64,000 nt of DNA from Sternotherus odoratus (GCA_032164245.1 JAVMKO010000003.1:90581890-90645889); one strand, 5' to 3'. Shown: positions 12,691 through 24,865, counted from the first letter of the stretch. Translations and numbers: made by a program. The notes: generated by a model not told the origin, from the sequence alone.

Positions 12691-12915
12691 GTGTTAAATA
12701 TATAAAAATGTATTTTTAATTTATAAGGGGGGGTTGCACTCCAAGGCTTGCTATATGAAAGGGGTCTCTCTTCTCTTTTGCTCATCAACCCCCAGCCGGG
12801 GTATGGGCCACCAACTGGTGTTGGTGTTTCAGTAGCAAATGGTTCCCTTACGGGGTGGAGTTGCTAGCCCCACGCATGAAAGGGATCAGCAGCACAAAAA
12901 TTTTGAGAACCAATG
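12691..12915. mobile_element. hAT-like fragment (TTTGAGAACCA family)
   Basis: Shares an ordered set of motifs with 46370-46564: a TTTTTAATTTATA tract, a poly-G run, GAAAGGGGTC, and the terminal TTTGAGAACCA. Only one terminus is recognisable here, and extra sequence interrupts the shared part. Confidence 0.5.
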
Positions 12916-12917
12916 GG

Positions 12918-14017
12918 TTAACCACTCCAGGGGATGTTAAGGGACGAGGGTGCCTATCGCTAACCTACAAAGGGACAGCAGAACCTGCATGGGCTGAGGA
13001 GGGAGTACTTTCGTGCCCATAGCCAATGCAATGGAGTCCGAGCTAATGCCTGGCAGGGACAGAAAAGGCTTTCCTCACAGTAAGGGTAGCTGGTAGTGAG
13101 GTGCCTCACAACCCTGGGTATGCCCAGGAGCATCACAACATCTTTTTGTCAAGCAAGTTCCTGTGGCTGAAACCAAACAGCCCTTGTGATTGAGAAGTAA
13201 AATCTTGGGCCAGATTCCAAGGCCTATGACACTTTTTCCTTTGTGGAAAAGAAAATGGGTACAAAGGGAACATTTTATGACATCCAGAATGATCAGCTGT
13301 AAGAAAACAAGTACAAGCAGTCATTTCTTTTTCCACAGAAAATTAATGACCCACAAGTGTCATAAATTAGTCAATTATACACAGATGTCAGGCTCCCCAT
13401 ATGCTCTAATAGTGGGTTTTACAAATTGGTAGTACCTAAAAGATTTTATGGCATTAAGTCCTAGTGATTAAAGTGTCAGTATAAAACACTGATCTTCACT
13501 GAAACCACCACCATAGAACTAACCCCGGTAATGATGGAATGTAATAATTAAATGTTTGGGAAAGACCGAAAATAACTTGAACTTTTTTTGGCTATTTTAA
13601 TTAGCAGTTTCAACTGAAAATTAAAAAGAGCTGGTATGGTACTGCTGAGGTGGTCTCCATATGTTCTAAAAGCATTCCACAACACCAGTATCTGCACAGG
13701 AAACAAATCGACAGCAAAAGTATAGGCATCATAAAGCTGGACTAGTAACATAGTGTTGGTATGTTTCCCTTCCAGCTAAAAGACCCACATTTTGGGAATT
13801 ACCCCATTGACTGTACTCCATGTCCTCGGTTTGTGGAAGTTGTATACAGTCTGAAAGTGACAGTCAGGATTTCCTCAATTGTTTGTTCTTACTAGTACAT
13901 ATTCTTCACTTTCCATTCAGTCATCTATGTAGCTAAGAAGCTGCAATGACAGTAATATGTTCTTACTATGATAGATACTGCTGTGTACTTCTGTAAATTG
14001 TATTAAGTGGACTTTTC
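12918..14017. other. Intergenic, nothing recognised
   Basis: No gene or named repeat. 12930-13130 is moderately GC-rich and may be an unclassified repeat. Confidence 0.4.
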
Positions 14018-14880
14018 CTAAGCACACAATGAACTACTTATTCCCAGTAGGAGGTTTAATCCTTCTGTAACTTTAGTGCCCTCATGGCCAAGATGGAGTC
14101 TGCTCTGCAGGCAGCTCTGGCCAAGAGAAGGCATCTTCAGGAATGCAGCAGGAAAAAGCCTTTCCACCCCAGGAGCATCTGTTCCAAACCCCCTAGAGTG
14201 AACCCCCACCCCCACAGGATATAAGAAAGGGAAATATCTATTTACAGAGGGATGAGAGGAGAAAAACCAAAGGGGAAATACATGGGGAGCGGTAAAACAG
14301 GGTTCCATCCAAACCAAAGCCCTACCGCTCATTGGTAGCACAGTCTGAAAGGGCCAACACTGAGCAATGTGTCCGAGTTCAGGAGTCCTGAGCAAGGTTC
14401 CAGTCCAGTGGTGAGTCTTGGTTGCTCTTAGTCTTCGGCGCCAGTAAACTTTTCCCAATAAACCCCACTCATGCCCTCTTCTGCCACCCTCTGCAAAGCC
14501 ACACAGAGCGGTCACCTCCCCACTTAACTAGCTAACAGCTAGTTATTATTCCTAATGCAGAGTCACAAGCCCCAGTACTCAGAGCCCCATGCAGCTCTGG
14601 ACAGCAGTGATACCGGGTCCAGCTCCAGCGATTCCTCCCTGACACAGTGCTCCTGGCTCCTGTCCTGAGGTGTCCCCAATCGGCCGCCCTGTCTGTTTCA
14701 AGCTTCAGGCAGGTTCTCCGTTGTTTCACTTTGTGAGGGCCTGCTTGCTGCAGCCCTTCCCTCGAGAGCTCCAGAGCGCCCCTCCCCCCCCCCCCCGCCT
14801 GGAGTTTCCCTCCTTTCTCTCATGGCTCCCCCTCTCCTCTTAGGAAAAAGGGGTTACGCTATACTCTTCACAAATCAAGA
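14018..14880 (-). repeat. GC-rich unclassified block with an antisense open frame
   Basis: Distinctly more GC-rich than its surroundings, with a poly-C run near 14785-14800. A 165-codon frame runs on the minus strand (14018-14515), followed upstream by a 65-codon one, but neither shows a domain or signal. The texture suggests LTR or internal retroelement sequence; no termini were identified. Confidence 0.25.
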
Positions 14881-14974
14881 ACTGCTAGAGCTGGCGACAA
14901 TAATTCTGAGTGCACAAGGAATGTTGCATCAGACCCCAGGCCATGGAGAAATAATTACCTTTAGTCTTTGTGTC

Positions 14975-15592
14975 CAGGGGCTGCATCCGTCCCTTGAGAT
15001 GTTCTAATCTGGCCCCCGAGCTCCCACCAGGGAGCAGGGTTGTGGGTTTACCCTGCTCCACATGTCCCATGGCTCCCGGAAGCAGTTGCATGTCCTTCCT
15101 CCGGCTCCAATGTCTAGGGGCAGCCAGGGGGCTCTGCACGCTGCCCCTGCCCCAAGTGCTACCCCTGCAGCTCCCATTAGCCGGGAACTGCGGCCAATGG
15201 GAGCTGCAGGGGTGGCACCTGCAGACAGGGCAGCGCACAGGGCTAGTTGGCTGCGCCTCTGTGTAGGAACTGGAGTGGGGACATGCCGCTGCTTCTGGGA
15301 GCTGCTTGAGATAAGCACTTCCCAGATCCTGCACCTCTGACCCCTTCCTGTGCCCCAACCCCCTGACCCAGCTCTGATCCCCGCCCCCCTCTGAGCCCCT
15401 CAGGCTGAGCCCGGAGCACTCTTCTGCACCCCCAACCCTCATCCGCAGCCCCCATCCCAGAGCCTGCACCTCCAGTTGGAGCCCTCACCCCCCTCCCGCA
15501 CCCCAACTCCCAATGTTATGAGCATTCATGGTCCACCATACAATTTCCATATCCAGATGTGGCCCTTGGGCCAAAACATTTGCCCACCCCTG
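14975..15592 (-). mobile_element. hAT-like element with GC-rich internal module
   Basis: The right end reads TTTGCCCACCCCTG, the reverse complement of the terminus of the 56292-56832 copy. The interior is the same module in reverse: GGAGCTGCAGGGGTGGCACC, the CATGCCGCTGCTTCTGGGAG motif and the repetitive C-rich CCCCAACCC zone. The left end is near CAGGGGCTGCATCC and is decayed. No clear target-site duplication. The open frames of up to 194 codons here are compositional. Confidence 0.6.
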
Positions 15593-16668
15593 CCATAGTC
15601 CCTACCTTTACCTTGGTCCTGGAATAAAGTTTGGTATAGCTAAATCTGTAGCACAGCTGTATTCCCACCAAAACAGCAAGTGTCAATACAGAGTGAAGCA
15701 CAAAGCTGGGAAGATTAAAAGAGCGAGATGAAGCTAGCAATAACAATAAAGGTCTCAGAACCAGTGGTATTTTGTAAAGCAATAAAAACAAGGTTAGATC
15801 ATAATGGTCCCTTCTTGCCTTAAATCTGTTTTACCAGACTGTTGTGACCAAGATCCAATACACTAACTAAATATTTACTTTTCTACAGGAATTGAAAATT
15901 CTACACCCTGAAAGTCACCATCCTAGCAGCTGGTAATGCTTAAAACAATTCATAGTTTTGCTCCAAGTGTGTGACTCTAGACAGAAGCTTAAGAAACATA
16001 AAAGTGGTATTGCATGTTGAGTAAAGAGTACAATTAATTGAGCAAGAATCCTTGGATGTATTTATTCTATTTCATCTAAACAAATGCTATCATTTCTCCA
16101 CTTACAAATGTTTATCCATTGTTTGCATGTAAACATTCATAAATGTTTATGCTAATTGTATTGCTTATTTGTTTCATTTTACAGAACTCATTCATTTTTG
16201 CTTTAGAGTTTCTGAGTAATTATTAAACTGTGTCCTAAACCAACAGGCATGTCTGTTAATATCATCTTCCAGATGTGTGTCAGTCTGTATGGATCTTTTA
16301 AAAAAATATTTACTGCCTTCCAGAAATATGGATGGCAAAGGTTGCAATCTACGCTGGCAAAAATGTAGTGTCTAAGAGCTAACTTATATTAGCTACTTTA
16401 CATATTATGCATTGGAATGGAGGTGTGAAATTGCATGGGCTCACAACACTGAAATAGTTCAAAGGAAAATAAATTCCTACTCTGAGTTAAAAATAAAAAC
16501 TGCCATATTACTATATAAGAAACCAGATCCTGAGTTTTACACTGATAGAACTCCCTAATCTTATCTTTTAAAACTGAGAATGGAATTGAAGTTACAATAT
16601 AAAAACATCCAGTAGTTGGGGGAGTGCACCCATTAGTAGTTTGCACCGGCAGCGTATATCCCACGGGT
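15593..16668. other. Intergenic, nothing recognised
   Basis: AT-rich DNA with no gene or named repeat. Confidence 0.45.
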
Positions 16669-16954
16669 CCATCTGCACTCCAATAAAAGATCCATGGCAC
16701 AGCTGTGGAGCTAAACTCAAACTCATGGGGCTCAGACTGCGGAGCTAAAAATTGCAATGTAGACATTTGGGCTTGGGCTGGAGTCTGGCTCTGAAACCCC
16801 ACAACGAGGCTGGGTCTTAGAGCCAGGGCACCAGCCTGATCCCAAACAACGACACGGCAATTTTTAGCCTCACAGTCTGAGCCCCATAATCCCAAGTGAA
16901 TTGACCCAGGCTCTGAGATTTGGTGCTGTGGGTTTTTTTAAATTGCAGATGTAT
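16669..16954. mobile_element. Large palindromic MITE
   Basis: The two halves fold on each other. GGGGCTCAGACTGCGGAGCT (followed by AAAAATTGC) pairs with GCAATTTTTAGCCTCACAGT (followed by CTGAGCCCC). The outer ends, CATCTGCACTCCAATAAAA and TTTAAATTGCAGATG, are also inverted. A foldback DNA element, non-coding; the 165-codon minus frame across it is incidental. Confidence 0.65.
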
Positions 16955-17610
16955 ATTTTCCCTTAGGATGTACAAGTCACCTACATTGCAGGGGCAAACA
17001 ACTAAAGGGTGCAGTTCCCCAGCTACTGCAAAACTAATGCAACTCAACTGCACAAGATCTGAGGAGGCCCTGCATTTAGGGTGTACTCATGCATAGTAAA
17101 TCTGATCTGGGAGCTGGGCCAAGGTTCATGAAGAAGAAAGCAATAGTGGGGTTGATGGATCACAGGCCACTGCTCCCTGCACAGTGAGGCGTCAGAAGCA
17201 ACCATGAAATGACTCCACTGTCTGGGTAAAGGATCCACCCAAAGCCCAGCTGCTTGTCTGTCTGCCGCTTTTCTAAGATTTTGGTCTTAAATATGTGGTT
17301 GGTGCCTTATAAATGCCTAGGTGGGCAGACTTTATGGAACCAAGCTAGGCCTAATTTTGCTTCCTGAACCTCTTTTTAACTAGCTAGGCCACTTGTCTGT
17401 GGTTATTTTTATAGATATCACTTGAGCCATGGTGCTGATCTGAAGTGAATAATTTTTATTTGGCATTTGTTGCCGTGGCTTGGTCTATGAACAAACGTTC
17501 TCAAATGTATTCATTACTGGAACTCTGCTTTTGAATCACATTAGGAAATGTTTGGTCTATAGATTGTTCATATATGGTTCATTGTATCTGAGACAGGTTG
17601 ACACATAAAA
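16955..17610. other. Intergenic, nothing recognised
   Basis: No gene or repeat that I can name. Confidence 0.4.
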
Positions 17611-17797
17611 CCAGATTTTCAGAAGTATTGAGGCACATAAAGATGCTAAAGTTCTTTTGGAAATCCCATTAGGCACCTATCTGCAACGTAGGCACTTAAC
17701 TGCTATTGATTTTAATTGGAGTTAGGAGACTAACTCACTTAGGCTCCCAGCGGAATTTTCCAAAGTGCCTATCTCCTAAATATCTGTGAAAATCTGG
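17611..17797. repeat. Palindromic interspersed repeat
   Basis: Bounded by the inverted motifs CCAGATTTTCA and TGAAAATCTGG, with inner GGCACCTATCTGCAACGTAGGC-like and AAGTGCCTATCTCC motifs typical of a recurrent reptilian foldback repeat. Similar decayed sequence lies near 6236-6385 and 20220-20375. Confidence 0.45.
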
Positions 17798-20700
17798 CTC
17801 AGAGGTTACATGGTATTGTTTCATTTCCTGTCCAGATGAGCGCCCCTCATAGTATGTCTACTGTATAAATAATCACACTTACACATTATTTTTTCTGGTA
17901 GTAGCCTCACTTAAAATGATCTGTTTCTGAAACAAACTCACTGACAAGAAATCGTATGGGAAAGTCAACACAAAGGAAGTATAAACAGAGTCAAGACAAA
18001 TGGAGTGGGATTTTGGGGTGAATATTCATGGGAGAGGAAATAGTAATTTGTCTCTCCTCCAGATACCATATGTTTATATAGATGTTTCTCTCTCTTTTTT
18101 TATTTAAGTGAAACATTCTGAACCAGGTAAACTTAGCTATTGTTCTCACTGCCACAAAAGCTACAATTTAAGAAGGTATTTCTACCCTTACTACTCATGT
18201 AAAATCAATCTGTATTTTTCACAACTATGCTCATAAGAAAACATTCATTTAAGGTGAATATTTATTAGGAGTCTACTCATCAAGACTGTTCCTACTGACT
18301 TCTTGTACTTTCACCTCTTCAGCACTTGTGAATTGTACGCTCAACTCTAACTCAAGAAAATTAAAAACAAAAAAAGGTATTGTACTCCCCACTGCCTTGC
18401 ATTCCCTACAGAGCACTGGTGTTAACTCCATGATACCAAAGTTGAGATTTCCAGTGGGCAGTTAACTGATGGTCATAGTCATAATACCAAGGACTGAAAT
18501 AAACAAATCCCTTTTGATAAATCCTAGTACTCTCTGGTAATGTTGATATAATGGGTTTGACATTAAAAAGAGCATTTTAATTATCAATAGGAGTGTATGA
18601 CACCAACTAGCATTCTGTCTGACACAAGTGCTATAGATTCTGTCACTCACTTCCTATCCTGAACTCTTCACTGCTACATTCTTCTCAGTGACAAATTCCT
18701 GAACTGTCCACTAAAAATTAAAGAAGTGAGCATGGCAGAGGTGGGATTCAGATCAAAGCAGAGGACGCAACATGTATTTTTTAATTTAAATTAAACTCAG
18801 AAGCTATGGACCAACTTTATGTGATGTCCAGCAAAGTATTGACTTACTGAATTGTGCAAAGCAGTTTTTGCAAAGTGCAGTCTGCACTGTTGCTGACTAA
18901 TTTGGCTATCCCAAGCACATGCATTGTTCCAAAGGAAGTACAATGAGAGGCCCAATCCTGCAAAGCCTCATTGATACTTCTCCATGGAAGCTAAAGTATT
19001 TGGGATAAATGCTAGTGTTACACCAGTAAAGACTCCTGACATCAATAAGGTTGCATGAATGAAACTGAGCAAACTCCATCCCTTTGCCAGCAATGATAAA
19101 CAGTCTAGATGAGAAGGCATAAGAAATACAAACAAACTGATGAATTAGAAGACTAAAGATAGCACTAATTTTTTTTTTTTTTGGCCAAAATCCTAACTAA
19201 AATGCAACTTGACACTCAAAAGAAGCATAGAATGCTTGGAATGTCCAATCACTGCTGGATATGGGGCTCCAACTCCGTATAGCAGGAAAAATATATCCTA
19301 AAAGTTGATGATAAAGAAGATCTACTACATATGACATGTCTTAATAGTCTCTTTGAAATCCTCAAATAGCATCTAAAATACACATAGTGGATTATCATTA
19401 TGACTATCTGGATCTTGACTCCATCCTAAAAGTAGTTGCAACAAAGAAAAATGATACACACAGGAATTCTCATGTGTTTGTTTTTTCTGTCGGACGTCAG
19501 TTCACAGACCCCAAACAGGGAGCCTTAGCTTCACAAAACTTGATATTGTCAATGAGAATTTCCTCAATAAAGTCATGGAGTTAGTTACAATTATGTGGGA
19601 AAACCCTATGTTATTGATAAAGAAAAAATGTACAGCATTGGGTACAAAAATCAGCCAAAGAAAAGTCAGTCAAAAATACAGAGCACAATGATGCAAACAG
19701 TTGAAACTGCCTCTTTATAATCTCTCTGCTGTATGGGTTTTTTTTTGTCTATATATGCTAACCATAACCTCTAAAAAAAGACCTTAACATTAGAAATGGG
19801 AACTAGGAATTCACACTACTCTCACACTTCCCCTGACCTATATTACAAACCCATAAATGTCATGATCTTTTCATCGTACCCAACCATACTGCTTAGTCTC
19901 TGAGCTACTGCATCCATGCACACACGCTCCATATAGCCCCGTACAGCACACATTTCCACAGATATACTATAAACACTGCAGATCAGCTTGTTAGGCCTCA
20001 CACAGTTTATATAACATTTTGCAAACATTCTAAATGTCTCAGATTCACCTATAGATTTACAGTGTTTAGAGTCACACAATGCAGATTTATAGATATCAAC
20101 TGGAACATAAGATCAGAAACCATTTTATGATGATGCTCAGGCTACACCAGTAAATGGCTCCAATTTTTAAACATGACTCCTGATGTTTAGGGTCACCGTG
20201 TCTGGCTGTTCGTCTTGAAACACCATTGGCCTGAATTTCAGTGGTGCTGGGCACTTGTGGCCCCCATTTACTTCAGCTGGAGATGTGGGTGCTCAATACT
20301 GTGGAGAAATCGGATCCAGTTGTCTAAAATTGAACGCCAAAACCGAGGCACCTAACATCCTTTGAAAAGTAGGGCTAAAATATTCAGAGTTTTATAGGAG
20401 CTGCTGGAGCCACCAGTAGTTAAGGTTACCCAACACTTCCCATCATAAGGCCTTGTTTTCAGTTGATTATACCTTAGCCAAAATTTAGCAATTTGACTGA
20501 AGTTTTCCATGCTGGGTCTAGGTCTCTGCCTTAAGACTAAATGCATTTAGAAAACTTCAGCAAAAAGGGTTCAGCTATTTCTGAGAAAGATAAGAAGTAA
20601 AAGTACATTGTTTTGCCGAGGTTTTAAAAAGTCTCATCGCTATTTCCTTGAGAAGCTCTAGTCTAGCCATGTGTTGGTGCAAGGAATAATATTTTGGCAG

Positions 20701-21027
20701 GAGTGTCGTTTGGTGTTAGGAATGTGTGTCTTGTCCTTCCTGTGGAAAAACTGCCTAATAGGGCCAAGTCATAAATCTTTCTGAACGCTCTGATTGCACA
20801 TAGACAGCGGAGACTTATGAGAGTCTGGCAGCTAAGTTCTTCAAAGATTTTTTTTCTGCATTGAGCAAGCTCCAGGCCAGGGAGACTGTCTCTTCAGTGC
20901 TGTTGGTGCTCTACTTGCTGGAGCACAGGTAACATAGAGGAGGATGCAGCCTAAGTGAAATGCCTAGGGGACAAGAGCTGAATCAGGGAGTAGGAAGTAG
21001 AGCAGAAGAACGAGCCTGGATTACAAA
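17798..21027. other. Intergenic, only decayed repeat fragments
   Basis: AT-rich. Weak foldback-repeat traces near 18950-19080 and 20220-20375 and a poly-T run near 19170. No gene, exon or RNA signal. Confidence 0.45.
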
Positions 21028-21029
21028 TA

Positions 21030-22145
21030 GGGTTCCCAACTTTCTACTCACACAAAACCAAACACCTTTGCCCAGCCCCTCCAAGGCCCTGCCCCACCCC
21101 TTCTCCAAGGCCTCATCCCCCACTCATTCCATCCCCCCCTCCGTTGCTTGCTCTCCCTCCCACCCTCACTCACTCACTCATTTTCACTGGGCTGGCTCAG
21201 GGAGGTGTGAGAAGGGGTGAGGGCTCTGGCTGGGAGCGCAGGGTGAGGCCAGAAATGAGGAGATCAGTGTGCAGGAGTGGAATCTAGGCTGAGGAACTGA
21301 GGGCTTTGGTTGGAGGTTGTGGGCTCTGGTGTGGGGCCAGGGATGAGAGGTTTGGGGTGCAGGAGGAGCTCTGGGATGGGGTGGTGGTGGAGCTGAGTGG
21401 TTTGGAGTATGGGACGGGGTTCTGAGCTGAGGCAGGGGGTTGGGGTGTGGGGGAGGTACTGGCTCTGGGGTGCAGGTTCTGGGGGTTGGGCCAGAAATGA
21501 GGTGTGGGAGGGGGCTCCAGGCTGGGGACTCAGGCTCTGGCTGCGGGTGTGGGCTGTAATGTGGGGGCCAGGGATGAGGGATTTGGGGTGATGGAGGGGA
21601 CTCTGGGCTGGGACTGAGGGGTTCAGAGAGTGGGAGGGGGATCAGGGCTGGGCAGGGGTTTGGGATGCAGGGAGCATAGTGAGCACTCCAGGTGGGGCAG
21701 GGGATGAAGGGTTTGAGGTGCAGGATCGAGGGGTTTAGAGAACAGGGGGGTGCAGGGGGATGGGGCATGGGAGGAGGGTCCAGGCAGTGCTTACCTCAAG
21801 CAGAAGCAGGGGCATGTCCCCCTCCAACTCTATGCAGAGGCATGGCCAGGTGGCTCTGTGTACTGCCCCATCTGCAGGTGCCACCCCTGCAGCTCCCATT
21901 GGCCACAGTTCATTGGGGTGGGGGCAACATTTGGAGCCCCTGCCTGCCCGTATGCATAGGAGCCAGAGGGGGAACATGCCACTGCTTCCGGGAGCCACAT
22001 GGAGCCACAGCAGGTAGGGAGCCCACCTTAGCCCTGCTGTGCCACCAACTGAACTTTTAATGATCTGGTCAGTGATGCTGACCGGAGCCACCAGGGTCCC
22101 TTTTCGACCAGGCTTTCCTGTCAAAAACTGAATACCTGGCAACCC
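21030..22145 (+). mobile_element. 1.1-kb TA-flanked DNA element carrying the GC-rich module
   Basis: The left terminus GGGTTCCCAAC and right terminus CTGGCAACCC form an inverted pair, with TA at 21028-21029 and 22146-22147. The interior is a G-rich simple-texture zone (21.2-21.7 kb) followed by the module seen at 14975-15592 and 56292-56832 (GCAGCTCCCATTGGCC, GAACATGCCACTGCTTC). No transposase is encoded. Frames of up to 194 codons are compositional. Confidence 0.6.
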
Positions 22146-22159
22146 TAGATACAGACAAG

Positions 22160-22300
22160 GACTATGTTCACACTAGCACTTTTGTCGACAAAACTTTTGT
22201 TGGTCAGGGTGGAAAAAAATACGCCCTTGACAGACGTATGTTTCACTGACAGAAGTGCTGGTGTGGACAGCGGTATGTTGGAAATGCTCTTATTCCAACA
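22160..22300. mobile_element. MITE fragment (ACTTTTGTCGACAAAAC family)
   Basis: Holds CACACTAGCACTTTTGTCG, ACAAAACTTTTGTTGGTCAG and CTGGTGTGGACAG, matching the foldback element at 58121-58223. Right boundary uncertain. Confidence 0.45.
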
Positions 22301-23122
22301 TAGCTACCTCCACTCTTTGGGGTGGTTTAATTATGATGATGGGAGAGCAGCTTCAAGAGAGTCCATACAGTGGTGTAGCTGCAGTGGTATTTTTTCTTTC
22401 ATTAGACATATAGGTGCTTGTTTCTTTCTTTGCTGCATGTTCTGTGTAAAATCTTTGGAGAACCTGAACATTTATATAACATGAGTCTGTAACTTGAATT
22501 GAGATCTTCCTATCCACAATGTCCAAAGGGTATTATCCTGCAAATAATTAAGCATGTGATTAATTTTACTCAAGTAAGTAATCCTGTTATGTGTTTGCAG
22601 GATCAGGCTCTATGGTCTTGTCTGCACTAGCAAAATTAGTTCCTATATTTAAGAAGCTACCAGGAACAGTACTAAGCCAATAGTACAGATGAGGCTCAAG
22701 TGTTTTTACAAGGTTTTCACCATAGGTGGCAAAAACATCTCAGCCTTGTCTACACCGCAGTACTGGCAGTTCTAAGTATTCAAAAATCACGAGTCAGCCT
22801 CCCCCCCCCCCCCAAATCACAGGAGGCTCAAATAATAATTTTGGGATTATTTGTTTTGTTTTCTGATTGTTGGGTTATATTTTCCCAGAAACGATGGCTA
22901 GAAACTTGCTTTTTATAAAAAAACGGAAACAGATTCTCATGTAATTCCAAAGACCCAGATGCCGAGGCTCCAATTAATCATGACCTTGCAACTTTCTATT
23001 AGTACTTACATCTTTGCTACCACTAGAGCAGCTGTAACAGCTGTGCATTACTAGTGATGCTGTAATGAATGATAACTGCTATAAATGGGACACTAATTAC
23101 TCTAATGTAGACAAAGCCAAAA
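22301..23122. other. Intergenic, low-complexity and MITE traces
   Basis: A poly-C run lies at about 22800-22814. Two TTGTCTACAC/TTGTCTGCAC motifs (near 22618 and 22755) suggest another worn foldback element. No gene. Confidence 0.35.
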
Positions 23123-23376
23123 CTTGTCTACACTAGAAAGTAGTACCTGCATTAACTATGGCATTGTAATTAAAGCAGGTACTCCTCCTCCTCCTCCTAG
23201 TGAGGATGCAGCTGTGTTGGTAAAAAGGTACTTTATACTGGTATAGCTATTCTTGTAAAGGAAAGAGACTAACTATAAATTGCCTTTGCACTAATATAAC
23301 TACATCAGTTAAAAAAAAATCACACCCGTAACCAAAATAGTTCTACTGGTAAGACTTTTCAGTGTTCACCAGGTCT
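23123..23376. mobile_element. MITE with TTGTCTACACT ends
   Basis: Starts near CTTGTCTACACTAGAAAG and ends near CAGTGTTCACCAGGTCT, whose complement resembles the left end. Non-coding; contains a short TCC repeat. A reptilian foldback element by appearance; no target-site duplication assigned. Confidence 0.4.
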
Positions 23377-23734
23377 AAAAATCAACTTATTCCCTTCAAG
23401 TGGGAAGTGGGACTGCTACAGCTTTGTGTGCTAGCCTTAATCAGGCCCTCTGCTGATCTTGCCAACGGCCTCCCCGAGAGAGTGAGGTGAGGGCTGGATA
23501 TGCCACCCAGGTCAAACAAGGAGATGATGATGATCACAAAGGAGCAGAAAACCAAAAACACGGTTGTTGTTGATTCTGCTTCCCATTTTACCTTTAATGA
23601 AATCCACAGCACAAAAGGTTTCAGATATTAGAAATTTGGAATTAAAGTACTAACTCTGGGCCTGTGGAAGATGTCCCAGGGGAGAGTCGGAGTGGGGAAG
23701 CACAGGACATTGGAAAAGGTGGGGCTATCTAGTC

Positions 23735-23946
23735 ACAGTGGTTCTCAAATTTTTGTACTGGTAACCCCTTTCAGATAGCAAGTCTCTGACTGCAACCCCC
23801 CTCCCTTAGAAATTAAAAAATATATTTAACATCCTTATAAATGCTGGAGGCAAGGCAGGGTTTGGGGCAGAGCCTGACAGCTCCTGACCTCCCATGTAAT
23901 AATCTCACAACCCCCTGAGAGGTCCTGCCCCCCAGTTTGAGAACTG
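23735..23946. mobile_element. hAT-like element just upstream of the UST CpG island
   Basis: Left end CAGTGGTTCTCAAA (23736 on), right end CAGTTTGAGAACTG: inverted termini of the family also seen, reversed, at 46370-46564. Flanks ATCTAGTC (23727-23734) and ATCTAGTG (23947-23954) make a 7-of-8 target-site duplication. The interior has the family's TTAGAAATTAAAAAA tract. It ends about 100 bp before the CpG-rich zone. Confidence 0.7.
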
Positions 23947-24416
23947 ATCTAGTGCTACCTTGGAGGCAAGGCAGAGAGAGCAAGGAAGTCCGGCTGTAAA
24001 CTGGGAACATGAGAAGGATTTGGGGGGCTGGGGAATCAGTACTGGAGGGAGAAGGAGCTTGTCGAAGCCAGCTGGTGGGTTGGGGAACAGAGGCACGGGC
24101 TTAGAGGCGGCCGAGGCCGGGGCAGGGCCCCTAGCGGTAGGAGCTTCACTGCAGCTGATTGGCCTGGCCTTGCCCCACCCCTGAGCGCAATTCAGCGAGC
24201 GGGAGTGAGCGGCAGAGCCCCCAGGGGTCGCTGGTGTGGAGACAGCAGGCCCCCGGCGCGGCGGGGGAGGAGAGAAGCAGCGAGAGCGGAGCGGAGCCGC
24301 AGAAGGTGGCTGGCTCGGAGGCGCAGACAACTTCGCCGCGAGTTGGAGCCGGCAGCTGTAACCTGACACCGGGGAGAGCGGAGGAGGAGAGCAGCCCCCG
24401 CGAGCGAGGGAGTGGG

Positions 24417-24619
24417 ATGGTGACCCCCGCCTAGCCGGACTCCGCGGCGGCGCCCGGGACTCGCGCTGCGAGCCGGGCTCGGGGCAGCCGGCCATGGGGA
24501 GGGGGCAGCTCGCCTGAGCTCCCGCTAACTTTCCCCCCGGGCGGCGCGGGGGCAGGCGGATGGAGGCTGCGCTCTCCCCGGCGGGCTGTGTGAGCAGGGG
24601 GCGGCGGCGGGGACGATGA
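24417..24619 (+). promoter_or_regulatory. Three upstream ORFs in the UST leader
   Basis: Three ATGs precede the UST start. The first (24417-24434) encodes MVTPA. The second (24494-24517) encodes MGRGQLA in a strong GCCATGG context. The third (24560-24619) encodes a 19-residue arginine-rich peptide in a weaker context (C at -3, G at +4). The third ends in TGA at 24617-24619, overlapping the UST ATG as ATGA, which could allow reinitiation or impose translational control. All depend on transcription starting upstream of them. Confidence 0.55.
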
Positions 24620-24865
24620 AGAAGCAGCCGCACAGCACCAGGGGCTGCCAGGAGCCCCGGCCCCATGTGGCCCCTTCAGCTGGAGGGGGCCCCGGGCAGG
24701 GGGGTGCCTGGAGGAGGAGGCGGCCCCTCTCGCTGCTGCCTTTCCTCTCGCTCCGCGACTACGGCTTCTGCATGGCCGCCCTGCTGCTCTTCTGCCTGGG
24801 CTCCCTCTTCTACCAGCTCAACGGGGGACCCCCGCACTTTCTGCTGGACCTGAGGCACTATCTAG
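24616..24865 (+). CDS. UST: Uronyl 2-sulfotransferase, exon 1 (N-terminal 83 codons plus one base)
   Basis: UST is a Golgi type II membrane enzyme that transfers sulfate from PAPS to the 2-O position of uronic acids, mainly iduronate in dermatan and chondroitin sulfate. This exon encodes a lysine/arginine-rich cytosolic tail (basic cluster WRRRR at residues 32-36), one transmembrane signal-anchor (about residues 49-68, containing FCMAALLLFCLGSLF) and the start of the luminal stem (GGPPHFLLDLRHYLG, 70-84). I recognise it from the vertebrate UST N-terminus, where SLRDYGFCMA and LGSLFYQL are conserved. The chosen ATG has A at -3, and the MKK start agrees with the family. The sulfotransferase domain with its PAPS-binding residues lies in later exons outside the window. 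The frame stays open to 25239, but that part is intron. A glycine codon is split after its first base (phase 1). No damage is seen. The remaining doubt is that only one exon is visible. Confidence 0.93.

Noticed and set aside
14018..14515. 165-codon minus-strand ORF as a gene
   Set aside because: No domain, signal or splice context, and the surrounding GC-rich block looks like a repeat; kept only as an unclassified block.
14885..15506. Overlapping ORFs of 87-194 codons on the minus strand
   Set aside because: Inside the GC-rich module of a hAT-like element that recurs elsewhere in the window in other orientations.
16398..16895. 165-codon minus-strand ORF
   Set aside because: Runs through the arms of a palindromic MITE; no conserved motif.
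21184..21768. 194-codon minus-strand proline-rich ORF
   Set aside because: Opposite strand of a G-rich repetitive part of a DNA element.
23905..24666. 253-codon minus-strand ORF opposite the UST leader
   Set aside because: Proline, alanine and arginine rich translation of a CpG island; no domain, and its upstream end runs over the UST start region.
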